Source: Acanthopleura granulata (Eukaryota > Mollusca > Polyplacophora > Chitonida > Chitonidae). From it: 64,000 bases of DNA. Positions 48,401-59,900 of this stretch are shown here, one piece after another (within the stretch, counting starts at the first letter, position 1; each line of letters opens with the position of its first letter). The notes under the pieces are model-generated. The model was given only the letters and a program-made list of their open reading frames with translations, was not told the DNA's origin and did not search any database. The stretch spans positions 20,366,007 through 20,430,006 of the forward strand of contig JABBOT010000004.1 of assembly GCA_016165875.1 (NCBI GenBank). Direction: 5' to 3'. Made by a program: the position numbers and the translations under genes.

Positions 48401-50687
48401 GCACAACAGCTATAAAACTGACGGATCAAAACGGGTATGTGTGCGCTGATAATCAGAGAATAACTCTAACTGGTTGTAACAAACTTTGCATCATTTTTTT
48501 CAATACCATGCAGAAAAATGAGAAATTGGTTACCGGTGAGATCTGGCCTCTTTTAAGTGTTTAAAAAATAACCACTTACACGCCCCGTAGCAGCATAGAA
48601 TAAGCAGAACTAGTTAAAAAAAAATGCAGTGCTGTTAAATGTATATACCAGATGTCACTGGTCTAGAGTTACTCAAAATATAGTCGATATAATGTGGTCA
48701 AATATAGTGCGGTATAGTCGACACATTTAATACATGTACACGATAACATGAAAACAATGCAAAGGGTGGAAATGCCATCACTAAAGTATACATAGAAAAT
48801 AAGTTAATTGATCATGGCTTAAGAATGATGATGTTTCTTTGCAGCTGTGTGCGTATGGTAGGCGGTGCCAATGCATTTGCAGGAGAACCATTCACGAATA
48901 CCCTATCCGGTGATGCGAACGGGGGAGTATTATTCACCGGGGCTTTCAGCCCCTTTACTTTCAGCACGTCGCTTAATTCAGCTGTCAACGACGTCGTCTT
49001 CACGTGCTCGTTTGACTATTGCGACTCGAATTCAGGTCCAGCAACATGTGTTGATGTAAGAGTATCCTTGTTAGACATTAGTTGATGTAACATAGAGATA
49101 TATATACAGTGAAATCAACCACTTAATTTATCTAGTAAACTTTCAGGCATATTTATCGAAACGTCAAGTAAATGATCGACAGCCGGTCCATTGAAATATG
49201 TATTTTTTTTTTGTCTTGAAATAGAAAATTCACTCAGCGAATTATCAGATGCTTAATATCGTTTTTGTCATGTCATATATACTGTTTGGACATTCAGTAC
49301 ATTGTCAGAATGACAACCCTCATCTTCACGAGGTGAACAAAAACAAACATTCCCGTTTGCTGTTTCCAGCGCTGTGCTGCGCTAGGTCCCGGTACATTAA
49401 GGAAAAAGCGAGAGACAGCAGTGAAGACAGACAGTGCGAAAGAACGACAAATAAGGGCAGCTGGAAATCAGACAGAGGAAGGAAAGAAAGAGAGTTTTAT
49501 CTCAGTGCTGATAAAAGTTGTTTCGAATTTCATGAAAACCGATAAAGGTAAGTGTGCTCTTGTTAATCATGTCTGTATTTGTACGACGTGAGAAAAGGGA
49601 CAAATCCGTTTCTGATCGGTCTCTGTCAAGATGTCGGTGCGTAATTCAGGATTTGTGGATTGTATTTTGAAGTCTCCATCTTGATCTTTGATTTGAATAT
49701 TTCGCAAATTTCGCTATCCAGGACTATTCATTCCTAATTGAGAACTTTTCTGTTTCATGGTCATTTCGTACGCTGGTAGAAAATAACGTTTTGCACTGTT
49801 TGTTATCCTTGGCTCTCGTTCACCCTGAGTTGGCGACATTTTTTTCCAATTCCTATGAAGGACATAATTAGTCAAGAAAATGGGAAAATAAAAATGTGAG
49901 ATAAATAATTGTTATTCATATTAGCTCAAATCGAGAAAGATCACTCGATTGCATTTCTTGCTGCAAACGGCTGTAATTAAATAAACACACTTGCTCTTCG
50001 GTGTATTATAACTATCATGATGTGAGTGTGAGGCATACGAAGTGTTTACAAGGTTAGTTTGGTCTTGTCCGTCCCGCAGTTTCACCTTTCACAGTAGCAT
50101 CATCAAGGGTAACACACAGGTAGCCTTTTATGTACTATTTGTCGAAAGGGAGAAGTGTCTCTCATTCTCCTTTTCTGAGAATAGAAAATCCGTCTTCAGA
50201 TGAAGCTTAATTGGCAATAATTTATGGAAATCCACAGCTGGCTTCGACAAGTGAGTACCGTATTTTGAAATAAATAAATAATTTTCTTGATCTCGATGTT
50301 GATGACTGAAAGGAACACACTGCTTACGGTATCCTTAATCGAATTTTCTTTTTCATCTGAATTTAGTCGCATGAACCTGGACGTAACAGGCGTGTACTCA
50401 ATTTTATTTGAGTTCTTTATGTGGTTATTCTCATAAATTTTTCAGATCCTGTAACAGGAGAATTTCACAAGCAGGAAAACAGACGAGCACAAGTATTGCG
50501 AGGCGAAAACTCAGGGCGTTGTGAAGGCTTTCAGGGTTTTCTAATCGGTGTCTGTATTCTGGGTACAACGTTGTTGATAGCCCTCGGCATTTGTATCTGC
50601 CTGTGTTTCAAGTTGTCGACTTATCGGCGTCCAGAACAGAAGAATAACAAGAAACTTGAAGGCAAAACGAACATGACGCTTCATTAA
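45473..50687 (+). CDS. ZP-B: zona pellucida domain type I membrane protein (9 coding exons)
   Basis: Predicted 453-residue precursor. Coding exons: 45473-45514, 45728-45761, 46198-46442, 47165-47334, 47867-48012, 48341-48434, 48845-49055, 49370-49547, 50446-50687; 1362 bases, no internal stop, phases 0,1,0,2,1,2,0,1 as in ZP-A and ZP-C. The start is the first ATG after an acceptor at 45447. The leader MVVFGAVLFIALIQ is followed by ZP-N with cysteines at 30, 68, 101 (LDCG) and 143 (LFCDF). ZP-C has YNCMACSSTSC at 223-233, the hallmark LTDQNGC at 239-245, FTCSFDYC and a final RC. A furin-type site LRKKR ends at residue 328. A highly charged linker of about 75 residues, longer than in the paralogues, leads to a membrane helix at about 404-428 and a basic tail. 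Several N-glycosylation sites. Probably a coat or egg-envelope structural protein (inference). Confidence 0.94.
45918..46065 (+). repeat. Dispersed repeat copy (intron 2 of ZP-B)
   Basis: Starts GTTAGAATAAAACCCTAACT and continues to TGTCGTCGAAGCTCTCTGTT and TGTTGTCTTTTATCC. It is a diverged copy of 61565-61690. Another partial copy is at 53385-53480. Confidence 0.6.
47600..47665 (+). repeat. Dispersed repeat copy (intron 4 of ZP-B)
   Basis: Ends with CTAATTCTGCTTAAGCCATG, shared exactly with 56570-56590 and nearly with 61501-61522. It matches the left half of the longest copy at 61441. Confidence 0.6.
48743..48767 (+). repeat. 25-base exact match to 8931-8955
   Basis: ATAACATGAAAACAATGCAA plus AGGGT occurs identically in ZP-B intron 6 and in the GPCR intron at 8931-8955, 40 kb away. 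A weaker relative lies near 60925. Probably a remnant of a dispersed element. Confidence 0.6.
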
Positions 50688-51006
50688 ATTAACTGAATTG
50701 TGCAGGATCAAAGATATATGTTTCTGACGTTTTACTTCTGCTTGATGTACTTCAAATATTAAGTTCGCTTAGATCATGTGCATGTAAGAACTGACATCAG
50801 TGTTTCTGTCGGATTTACATACCGTATAGCGAATGCTTAACTCATCAGTGGACGTCCTCGACCACGTAAGAATGATATTTTTAAGCCAAATATGTTGTGT
50901 GCGTGTTGACTGTGTAAATCAATCGCTACAACCAGGTTGTTTGAGGGAAATCCGAGGTTAGGGAGGCTGGGTAGATATTACATTTGACTGTATCACAAAG
51001 AGTTAT

Positions 51007-51012
51007 AATAAA
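51007..51012 (+). terminator. Candidate polyadenylation signal of ZP-B
   Basis: AATAAA 320 bases after the ZP-B stop codon, the first such signal on the plus strand after the gene. Confidence 0.5.
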
Positions 51013-51318
51013 TCCATGAATGTATCTTGCTTATGTCTGAATGTTTCATCTTTACATCGGCAATAATTTAACTGAGATAGAACTTTAACTTCGTTTGCTA
51101 TCTACGATGACAATATTTTGGAACTGTTTGTGTGTATTTTATTATGTTACCATAAATATAGATCGCTGTGTTTAACAAAACCCAGGCCTTGGATAGCAAT
51201 TTTTTTTATATCCAGTGGGGCTTTGGTGACAATGAGCGGTTGTTATATGTTCAGTTGTTTGGAAAGTCTCACGATCACTGAAGACTGCTAATCTGCCACC
51301 GGTACAGCGGACAAGGGT

Positions 51319-51385
51319 CAGCAACTTGGTAATCAGCAACTTAGTAGCCAGTAACTTGGTAGCCAGCCACTTGGTAGCAACTTGC
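51319..51385. repeat. ~15-bp tandem repeat
   Basis: About four and a half units of the form CAGCAACTTGGTAGC with small changes. Confidence 0.8.
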
Positions 51386-51764
51386 CGGAGGTCGGAGATT
51401 TAGCAGGGCACTTCAATTTCCGTCACATAAATGATGTGAAAAATGGCGTTAAACAGCAATATGCACAGATACATAATTAGGATTGGGTGACGACCATTCC
51501 GGAGAATGATTATCTCTAAGATAATGAGGCCCTTCAGAGAGTCAAGTAACTCTAATCAACAATGATAAATTTATGAAAATTTATCGCCTCAATGTTGGGG
51601 TCTAAAATCTAGGGATTCTAAATGAATAATTCTCAATAGATTTAAAGACTGAACACAATTTAAGGCGGACAAAACATTCGGCATCTAGAAATCTCAAATC
51701 AATGTTATCCTTGATGGAGTACGCAGTGGTCAATCTAATCTGACCTCCCGAGATACTAGTAATT

Positions 51765-52228
51765 CGTTTTATTGGAGGTATGAACTTTGTCAACTCGATG
51801 TTGAAATAAAATACTTCAAGTAAGCTCCTAAAACGGCTTCCTTGTGGCTGGGAAAACGGTCATTACCCGACCTGAGTACTATAAAAGCTTAATGTGAAGC
51901 CTACAGCCTACAAGGAGACTTTCTTGCTGTAGCTCCCAAGGACATCAGGTTGGGTCACACATCCGGTTGAAGTCTTATATAAACAAGGAGTGTAAATGCC
52001 CAATATTTCTTCTTACTGATCAGAAAAAATTAGGCAGTGCACATATTTGGCTGTGCTGGTGATAACCTTTAAATCATGTAGCCCATACTTTTCACCATTC
52101 ACCTCCCAGGGTGTTTCGTTTTCTTGGTGGGCGAGAGCTATGAACATTATCAACTCGATGTTGAGACAAAATTCTTCAAGTAAACTCCAAAAGGGACTAC
52201 TTGTGGCTGGGAAAAAGGGTTCGACCAC
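51765..52228. repeat. Direct duplication, ~110-bp units 350 bp apart
   Basis: About 51765-51865 and 52115-52225 share TCAACTCGATGTTGA, CTTCAAGTAA and CTTGTGGCTGGGAAAA in the same order and spacing, with many substitutions. It is an old direct repeat; whether it is the end of a decayed element is unclear. Confidence 0.7.
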
Positions 52229-53289
52229 AGCTGTAGTCGTTGTGCGTTTTCAGTTCTACATCAGCTTTGTCAGTGTTGACACTCGACCCAAAGGGTGTGG
52301 TCTCCGCCACCCCGCCGTAAAATGTTTATGGGATCATGTTACCCTATTTTTACACCATAAAACAAACACTAACTTCTAGGTTGTATTGCTCCCTTGCCTT
52401 AACCATAGACATTGAATTTTAAGACTAAATATTCATTATGATCATTATCAAAACTGGCCAAGTGAGCGCCTATGTAGGTAAAAATTTTTAGGCACCCTGC
52501 AATACAAATATGTTAATGCAGACTGAGAAGTGTAAATGAGGACTGAATAAAAATGGGTCGCACTTCTCGATTTGTGTCCGACTGACTTAAAGATCAGTAT
52601 GCCTCAAGACTTGGTTATCGGAAAAATGACCCTCCATTTGAACAAGTTTTAAAAAACCCTCAAACTAACATCAAATTCGTACGGGAAGGTTCCCTTTATT
52701 CCATAAAAATGGAATTAACTTGAGTTTTGGCATAACGTCAAATTTGGGACATAAGAATTGTCGAGGCCAACTGACGTTTAAGTAAATTGAAATTGACAGA
52801 ATAGCATATCTTTCACCGAAAAGTAATTAAACAATGGTGATATAAACTCAAAGGGATCTCTTGCTTCTTTTTACCTATTAAGGTAAGCTGACAAGAGGCT
52901 GTATTTCATCAGGTACGTGTAACGATTCCGCAATTGTCATATTTCTTCGCTATAATGTAGATTTTTACAATAGCTTGACCACATTCATCTTGTCGTGTAA
53001 TCCCATAGCCTTGATCTTTCAATATCATGACCCGGATTTTTGACCATGCTATAACCAAAGATTGTCAGCATCCTGACGCACCTTTCTGTTTTGAACCAAT
53101 TCTTCTAAAATTAATCTGTCAATAGACATGGCTGTCCATTTGTATGTTCTGATTGCGGTTCAGAAAGGAGTTCTTGAGATGGGTACACAAGCTTAGCAGG
53201 AATTGGGCTTGTGTACCAGCTACTGAGAGCAGCCATTTATGTCACACGTAGGAGAGTTCATCAGTAACATGCAGGACTCTCCGGCTTTC

Positions 53290-53372
53290 TTCACATGTAA
53301 AACTGACTACCGTTGTATAAATGAAAAGTTTTGGGGTATGGCGTTGAACAACAATAAAATAAAATAAAAAAA
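53290..53372 (+). mobile_element. SINE 3'-tail fragment
   Basis: CCGTTGTATAAATGAAAAGT, TATGGCGTTGAACAACAATA and an A-rich end, a diverged tail of the SINE family. Confidence 0.45.
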
Positions 53373-53384
53373 AAACATGAGGTA

Positions 53385-53480
53385 GTTTGTCAAGAAACCG
53401 GATTTCTCTGGAAACGAAACCAGTTATCAAATAGTTCTCGCTGCTCTGCTTTTACTTTCAATGGTGTCTTTTATATTAGG
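53385..53480 (+). repeat. Dispersed repeat copy
   Basis: GTTTGTCAAGAAACCGGATT ... CTCGCTGCTCTGCTTTTACT ... GTGTCTTTTATATTAGG matches the right half of the copy at 61441-61690. Confidence 0.55.
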
Positions 53481-56240
53481 TCCAGTCACATATTCTGGTT
53501 ACAGGAAGATGCCCATTAACCTTCCAAACAAAACTGGGAACAATTTGACCAGTTACAAGCTATGAAGAGAGTTCATTGTAGGTTTTTTTTATCCCGATCA
53601 CAGATCAACAAGAAAATGCCAAAGTAAATAAGAAAATATTAACATCATCAAGCATCATTATGTCTAGATTGTGGGAATTTTAAAATAATTCTTCAAGCCA
53701 AATCAAATTTTTAATGACAGTGAATTTGGTCAAGGTGAAAACCGACTAAAAATTTGCCATCCTGGGTTTTGGCTATGCCTTTTGAAGTGAATTGAACACA
53801 AAAGGTGGTAAATCCAATTTTAGGCCCGAGGAGCGAAACTATTGGAATTTCTTGGGGCTCTGAGTTACCTCTAATTTTAGTTTCTCATGATAATCGAGAG
53901 TAAGGCCATTCTGAGAATATAAGGTTTTAAACTGTTAAATGAAAGGTGAACATGAATCGAAAAGTATTAATTTTCTTGGGTTGAGGTCTGCTTTGTCGTT
54001 AACCGTGACCTTTATCAATCTACCTTGTTTGACACTGTAGGATTAACCTAATTAGAACGTGACAGTGTGACAATGTTTGATAGCCTTATCTTTTCCCAGT
54101 CTTTTGAAAATATCAAGCTTTGACCCTAGAGTCAGCCAGATGCTGGTTTTATACCGTGTCTTCTATGAAGACTTTATAGTCACTGGTTTTGAGTAGTTTC
54201 ACTTGGTTAGAAATGGGGACCGTATCACCATCATTTTATATACAACAATGTTGACACGTCCTATTGTCAGCGCGATGGAGAAACTGCATTTCTGCTTTGC
54301 ATTTGAAATACGTATCAATTCTGCATTCCATCTATAGAGTATTGGTTATATCCCCAGAACATCACTGAAACTGACACTTGGGTCTGTCTTATTGTATGCG
54401 TAAATGAGTGTTTAAAAATGGTGTTGTGACTGTCTGTTTAGAACATGCATTTTGTCTTACAGTTGTGAGACATGCAAATGTAAGATTTTTCGCACTGGAG
54501 ACATTTCAGGCTTCATAGGATAGAATATGGTGAATACCTAGCTCTGAAAACATATAAGCCGACCCGACTTCGAGCCGTATACCTCAACCATTGTTGATTG
54601 ATTGATTGATTGATGGATGAGTTTATCTGTGAAAGAAATAGACAGGGCCACGGGAAATAAACAGTGATTAAACTACAACCACAGTATTCCGGATGACACG
54701 CTGTAATACTCCTTTTCTCAAGACCTGACGTAAGGAACTTGAATTAAATGAATGTACGATTAGTTACTGATATCTTTCGGGTATCATATTTCTGACTTTT
54801 GGCTTACACTATAGCAAAAGTCTCATCTATACATGATGCGTGACCTTGAAACGTTTGATCATTATAAAACATGACGTCTTACTGAAATAAAATTAACTGA
54901 TCTAACATAGTTCAGCATCATACACTCGACGAAGAGCATGACGTACATAGCAATATGCCCAATTCAACGGTATCACGCATTACCCCAAGACAAAAACTTT
55001 TTCGAGTTTTAAACGACAATAACATGTTTACAGGAAAGAAAAGGCGAGATAAGCATATAGTAGTCCTATTTTAGCCAAGCAAGGGGTTTAACTTAACCAA
55101 AAAAACCATCATGACGAGCTATCCACAGGGACCCGGTCCATCTTATCTGGTTAGATCGAAGGGCCTTTGCTCAAGATCTTTGACCCGTGACCAACTAGTC
55201 ATTTCTCAACTAAGGGTCACCCAGTGTCGCTTGATTGACCACACTAGTCTCCAGTAGAAACGGGAAATGAGTGACGTGAAAAACTTTAACAGACTCACAT
55301 TCATTTCATTCCTTTTACATGTCCGTCACTCCGTACAAACATAATTTTCCAAGGTTTTGTGTTTTAAGGAATGGCTCAATGCTTGTTTCATTTCATATCA
55401 ACAGCAAGAAAATTTGCTCAAAACTAAGGATACATCAAACTAAAAAATTTAAATGTCAAACATTACTGATACCTTCAGCAAAATATGAGTCCCTAATACT
55501 CAAAAGCAGAGTATGTAAATTCCACAGGTAGGGGAATCAAAACTGACTTATAGATGCAGTGGAGTCCAAGCTCACCTGTTGGATAAAGTCTAACCAAATG
55601 TGTTGTTGATCATTGTTTGATGATATTCCTTAATAATGTATTTATAAAGTTCACAATTGACCAGGAAGTGTTTTAGGAACTCAAAACCAGTACAATTGCG
55701 AGGTAAGTCTGCTGTCCTTTGACAGAGTATAGTGATAAAGGCGTGGCTTGAGACACGATTGACATCCATTGTTGTTGTTTTCCGGTTGAGTGATCGTAAT
55801 AAAGTCACTTTAGCCAAGTTACACAGGGAATGGCGATTACCCCTGTCCTCTAGGTCCAAAGTGTACTGAACCTTGGCTGCCTGGCTTGAGGAGATTTGGG
55901 CAGTATTATCAACGGTGCATAGCAGTTCTCAGGATCCTAACCTAGGTAGGTGCGCTTATTTACTTTTCACATAAATGCATTTCCATATCCAGTGTTTATT
56001 AAAGGTTTGAGACGGGTAACTTTATGTAGCGGATAAATTAGTTGGAACATTCATTTACGAAGAAATCATCATAGTTCATCTTCGAAATACTTTACTGTTT
56101 TCCGCACACGCCCTAGCATCAGATGACACGTTAAATGTCTTCTTTTTCTAAGTAAGACCATCATTGGAACAATATTATTACAGTGACAGATAATATTGTC
56201 TAAATAGTGACACCGCGGCTACCTTGAAACCCGATGTGGT

Positions 56241-56249
56241 TATATATAG
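56241..56249 (+). promoter_or_regulatory. Candidate TATA box of ZP-C
   Basis: TATATATAG about 740 bases before the ATG. A 5'UTR exon downstream would splice to the acceptor at 56945. Inference only. Confidence 0.25.
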
Positions 56250-56514
56250 GGCAACAACACAACATTCTAATGACATTGCAGGGGAGATTCCCGTCTAGTC
56301 CGATTCTCCCCGTTTTGTAGAGCTATGGAATTAGGCGTCGAAACAGACATTCGCATACTAACCGTTCGCCGTCAATAACCGCCAGATGGACGCACTCTGG
56401 CTTTATGTAGCAACTCTCTCGATCAGAATGTACAGCGGTACTTGGACTCAAAACTTTCTGACCAGATTTTAACGAGATTCTCTATTGACTAAATCAACAC
56501 AACATTTTAAGTTA

Positions 56515-56590
56515 TTCTAGTCCAGTGATGTCTAATAAATTCCAGTTAACTTCACCGCATGATTTTACCTAATTCTGCTTAAGCCATGGT
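56515..56590 (+). repeat. Dispersed repeat copy upstream of ZP-C
   Basis: TCTAGTCCAGTGATGTCTAA ... CTAATTCTGCTTAAGCCATG, matching 47600-47665 and 61441-61530. Confidence 0.6.
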
Positions 56591-56978
56591 GCTATCAGAT
56601 TGTAAGTGGTTACTTTTTGCGAGAAAAGTTAATTTTAAATGCGGAGAAAACAGGTGAGCCGAAAGAAACCACCGCACATGAATACGTACGTGACAAGGCT
56701 CCTGACGAATGGCTATATGTGGCTTAAAATAAAGCAGTCTTTACAAATAAAGCATCTAAGATCTTAGATTTTTTTTAATATTAGCCCTGTCTTGTATTGT
56801 GGCCTTTTCCTGATATAAACCTATAGTGCTATTCACAAACCTGTAACTTTTAAAAAACACATTTAGAGCAGTGCAAGCATTACGTTCTCTTGGCAATGGG
56901 ACACAACTTATTTACCAGTTGATTATTTTTTCTTTTTATTTGCAGATCTGCTAGAAGTCTTTATACACACCTTGTAAT

Positions 56979-59900
56979 ATGTGGGTCCCCAGGGTTTTTA
57001 TCCTACTGGCTCTGTTTGCTGTAAGTTGAAATACGAAAATTGGTTTTATTGTTAATTGTTTTTGGGTCGTGAGGTGGTTAGGTGATACAGCATACATGTG
57101 GTAAAAGATCACTTATTTAGTGATTATGAGTGATTATGTGAAGCTAACTGTATTTGGCAATTGTGTGATGTTAACTGTAGTTAGTGATTATGTGATGCTA
57201 ACTGTAGTTAGTGATTGTATCATGCTAACTGTAAAAACTTCACTTCAACTTTTCAAACATCTTTTTCCGGTGCTAAATTAAAAATAGATAAGAGACTAGT
57301 GTGGATTTACAGGGTTTTATTTCACTAAAGTTTTCTTAATTCTTCATTCCGTAATTCCTTTGTTTTAGGTCTCTGATGGCTTGATACGTGAGTAATTTTA
57401 ACTTTTACATTCCATGAATAAAAGGCTAATAATTCTTGTTATATTTAAGTTTTTCACTTGTATGCATGTTCTATATCCCTTATCGCTATGTTCCACTTTC
57501 ATCTGTGGTATTCTCTCAAATTTATCACCACCACCACTCCCTTTCCATACCTTATTAGTCAAGGAACTATATCCCTTTAAAAATTGCCAACTAAATATGG
57601 TAGTTATGTTTGATTTTCAGTTGGGAAAAGATGTTCGCGACTCGGCGGGAACTATACAATGACAGCAGAAGTTAACCTGGAAGGAGAATCCTTTGTATAT
57701 ATCACTTTTAAAGACAGCGGGAATAACAGGCTCAGAAACACTTGTGGGACCGAAGGTGGACAAATCACGGGATCCGGGACTGAGGCTGACCCCTACTCTG
57801 TGGAGGTCCACGTCAATCCTAACACAAACATAAATGTGGGCAATCCAGATTGTGGTCATGTGGCGGTAAGACCGAGACAATGCGACAGAATTATTTAATA
57901 TTAGCCTAACATTAACTGGAAGCCAAAAAGTTGAAAATATCCAGTACTCCTCTCTAACACCATGTTATCTAATGGTGGTACCTCTTGACATCTGTGAAAG
58001 GTTTTGTTGGTCAGCCACAGGAAAGCATCCTCTAAATAACAACGATGTATTACTGAAACCGTTATTATCTTTAAACTTATTAATATACATTTACCTCAAG
58101 CTGGTCATGTTGTTCTAGGCTGGTACAGTGTTGACATGGACGATTTTGGTGGTGTATACCGAAGGCCCCTTCCCTGGCACTGTTGGACGCGAAGTAGAAC
58201 AGATTTTGGAATGTAATTTCGAGTCATCAGAGGGAAATCCCTTTGTTGGTGTCTCCGTCAACAGGTAGGGAATATGTAAGTTATCTCCATTTCAGTCCAT
58301 TTTAAACAGATATATACATCACTAAACCGATGTAACTTGAACCGGTTTCACCTTCTGCTTTTTAAGCCATGTTACATTTGATCATTTAAGGTTTTAACTA
58401 GTTCCATAACCACCATCGCACATCGATACAGAACAGCACTCACTCCACCCTTCCCAATATGCTGACATGTACACAAATTTTCTAGTGTCAGTATTAAATA
58501 CATAATATAGCCAAAATGTATGAAACTTGCAGATTTTTTGCAGTGTGTTTTGTAGCTTTTAATATTCTCAATATAACATGCATACATGCTTTGTAATATT
58601 AGAATGTCTAGCTGACCACTTTCCCAAGAAACTTCATATTTTGCATTGTATTTGGTTTTCGTTCTTGTGTGAGGCATTTATTTCCGCTAAAATGTTGACA
58701 GCACAGAGGAACTGAAAACGGTGACACTGACGCAGACAACACTGGCCCTGGAGTTCTTAGTAATCAAGGAACAACTGGTTGAGTACGGGCCTACTGAGCC
58801 CTACCGACTTGGTGACGTCGTCCGCCTGCGAATACGAGCTGTCAATAGTAAGGTCCATGTAACACTGGCAACCGAGCAGTCAGCGTGGATAAACCCCATT
58901 CCTTGCAAAAACCAAGATGTGCCATGATGCTCTCCCCCATTAAACATTTCCGTAAACATTAAAATTATATACCAGTATTATGAATATTTCGACTTGGTAA
59001 TCTTCTGAGGAAACGCTAGATTTTTATCTGATTGGTGGTTTAAGCGTTCCAAAAGAAAATGTGTATTTTTTATTTCACATGATCCTCAAGGTTTTTGTGA
59101 AGGGTATGCAAGAGTGGCGTATTCTGAGTTTCTTTCACAGACTTACCAATTTTTTTTTAGACTTTTCCATCAACTGACTGAAATGAACTTTCTGGCACTA
59201 TCTAAACAGGGTGTCTCGCACCTGTACAAGAGAGTTTTCTGGCTGATTTGAACGCTATGCAGTATTCAGAAACATTGATATTAGTGACTAAAAATTATGC
59301 TCATTTGATGGGAGAAACAATCCATAGTGCACTAAAGATGGCAACAGTGGTTGAGCTAAAGGCGATCTCTTTACTGTCCAAAGAAAAAGAAAATGTAAAT
59401 ATTGTGTCGTTTTATTATTAGCGGTATTAGTTTAAAAATATTACAATATTTCATGTTTCATATTGCAGATATCACAGGATTATATGGATATAACTGTAGA
59501 GCATGCAACACGCCACTTTGTAATGATCTCACATTTCCAATCCTGGACAGCAATGGGTGAGTTAGAACGCACACGTTAAAGATGGAAAATAGAAGCTGTT
59601 TTCAATCGTTTTACAAGTTAAGTTACATTAGTAACTTCCTCTCCGGTCGTACGTGTGAAGGTGAGTACGGTGAAAAATAACAATCAAATAAATAAATCAG
59701 CCCTCTATTGTTAGATATATGTTTCAGGTGCAAATATGCGGACTTTACTAAAATCCTTGGAAAGTCATCAGCTTCCTTGCCCACGAAAATTGGTACCTTC
59801 ATGATGGGTCATTTACAGGATAATTCCTTCGACTACTCCGTATACGCCGGTATGGCCTTCACCCAAGAATTCTATCTTTTCCGCTTTGTTGGCACCAATG

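Larger units (their letters stand above)
50688..56945. other. ZP-B to ZP-C intergenic stretch: repeats only
   Basis: Holds a 15-bp tandem repeat (51319), a direct duplication (51765/52115), a SINE tail (53290), a dispersed repeat (53385, 56515) and a weak LINE-like minus-strand frame (55859-55590). The ZP-C promoter and 5'UTR exon should be at its right end. No supported gene. Confidence 0.45.

Noticed and set aside
58706..58708. AG at 58705-58706 as acceptor of ZP-C exon 5
   Set aside because: It would shift the frame; the acceptor ending at 58701 restores phase 2 and gives the same 146-base exon length as ZP-B.
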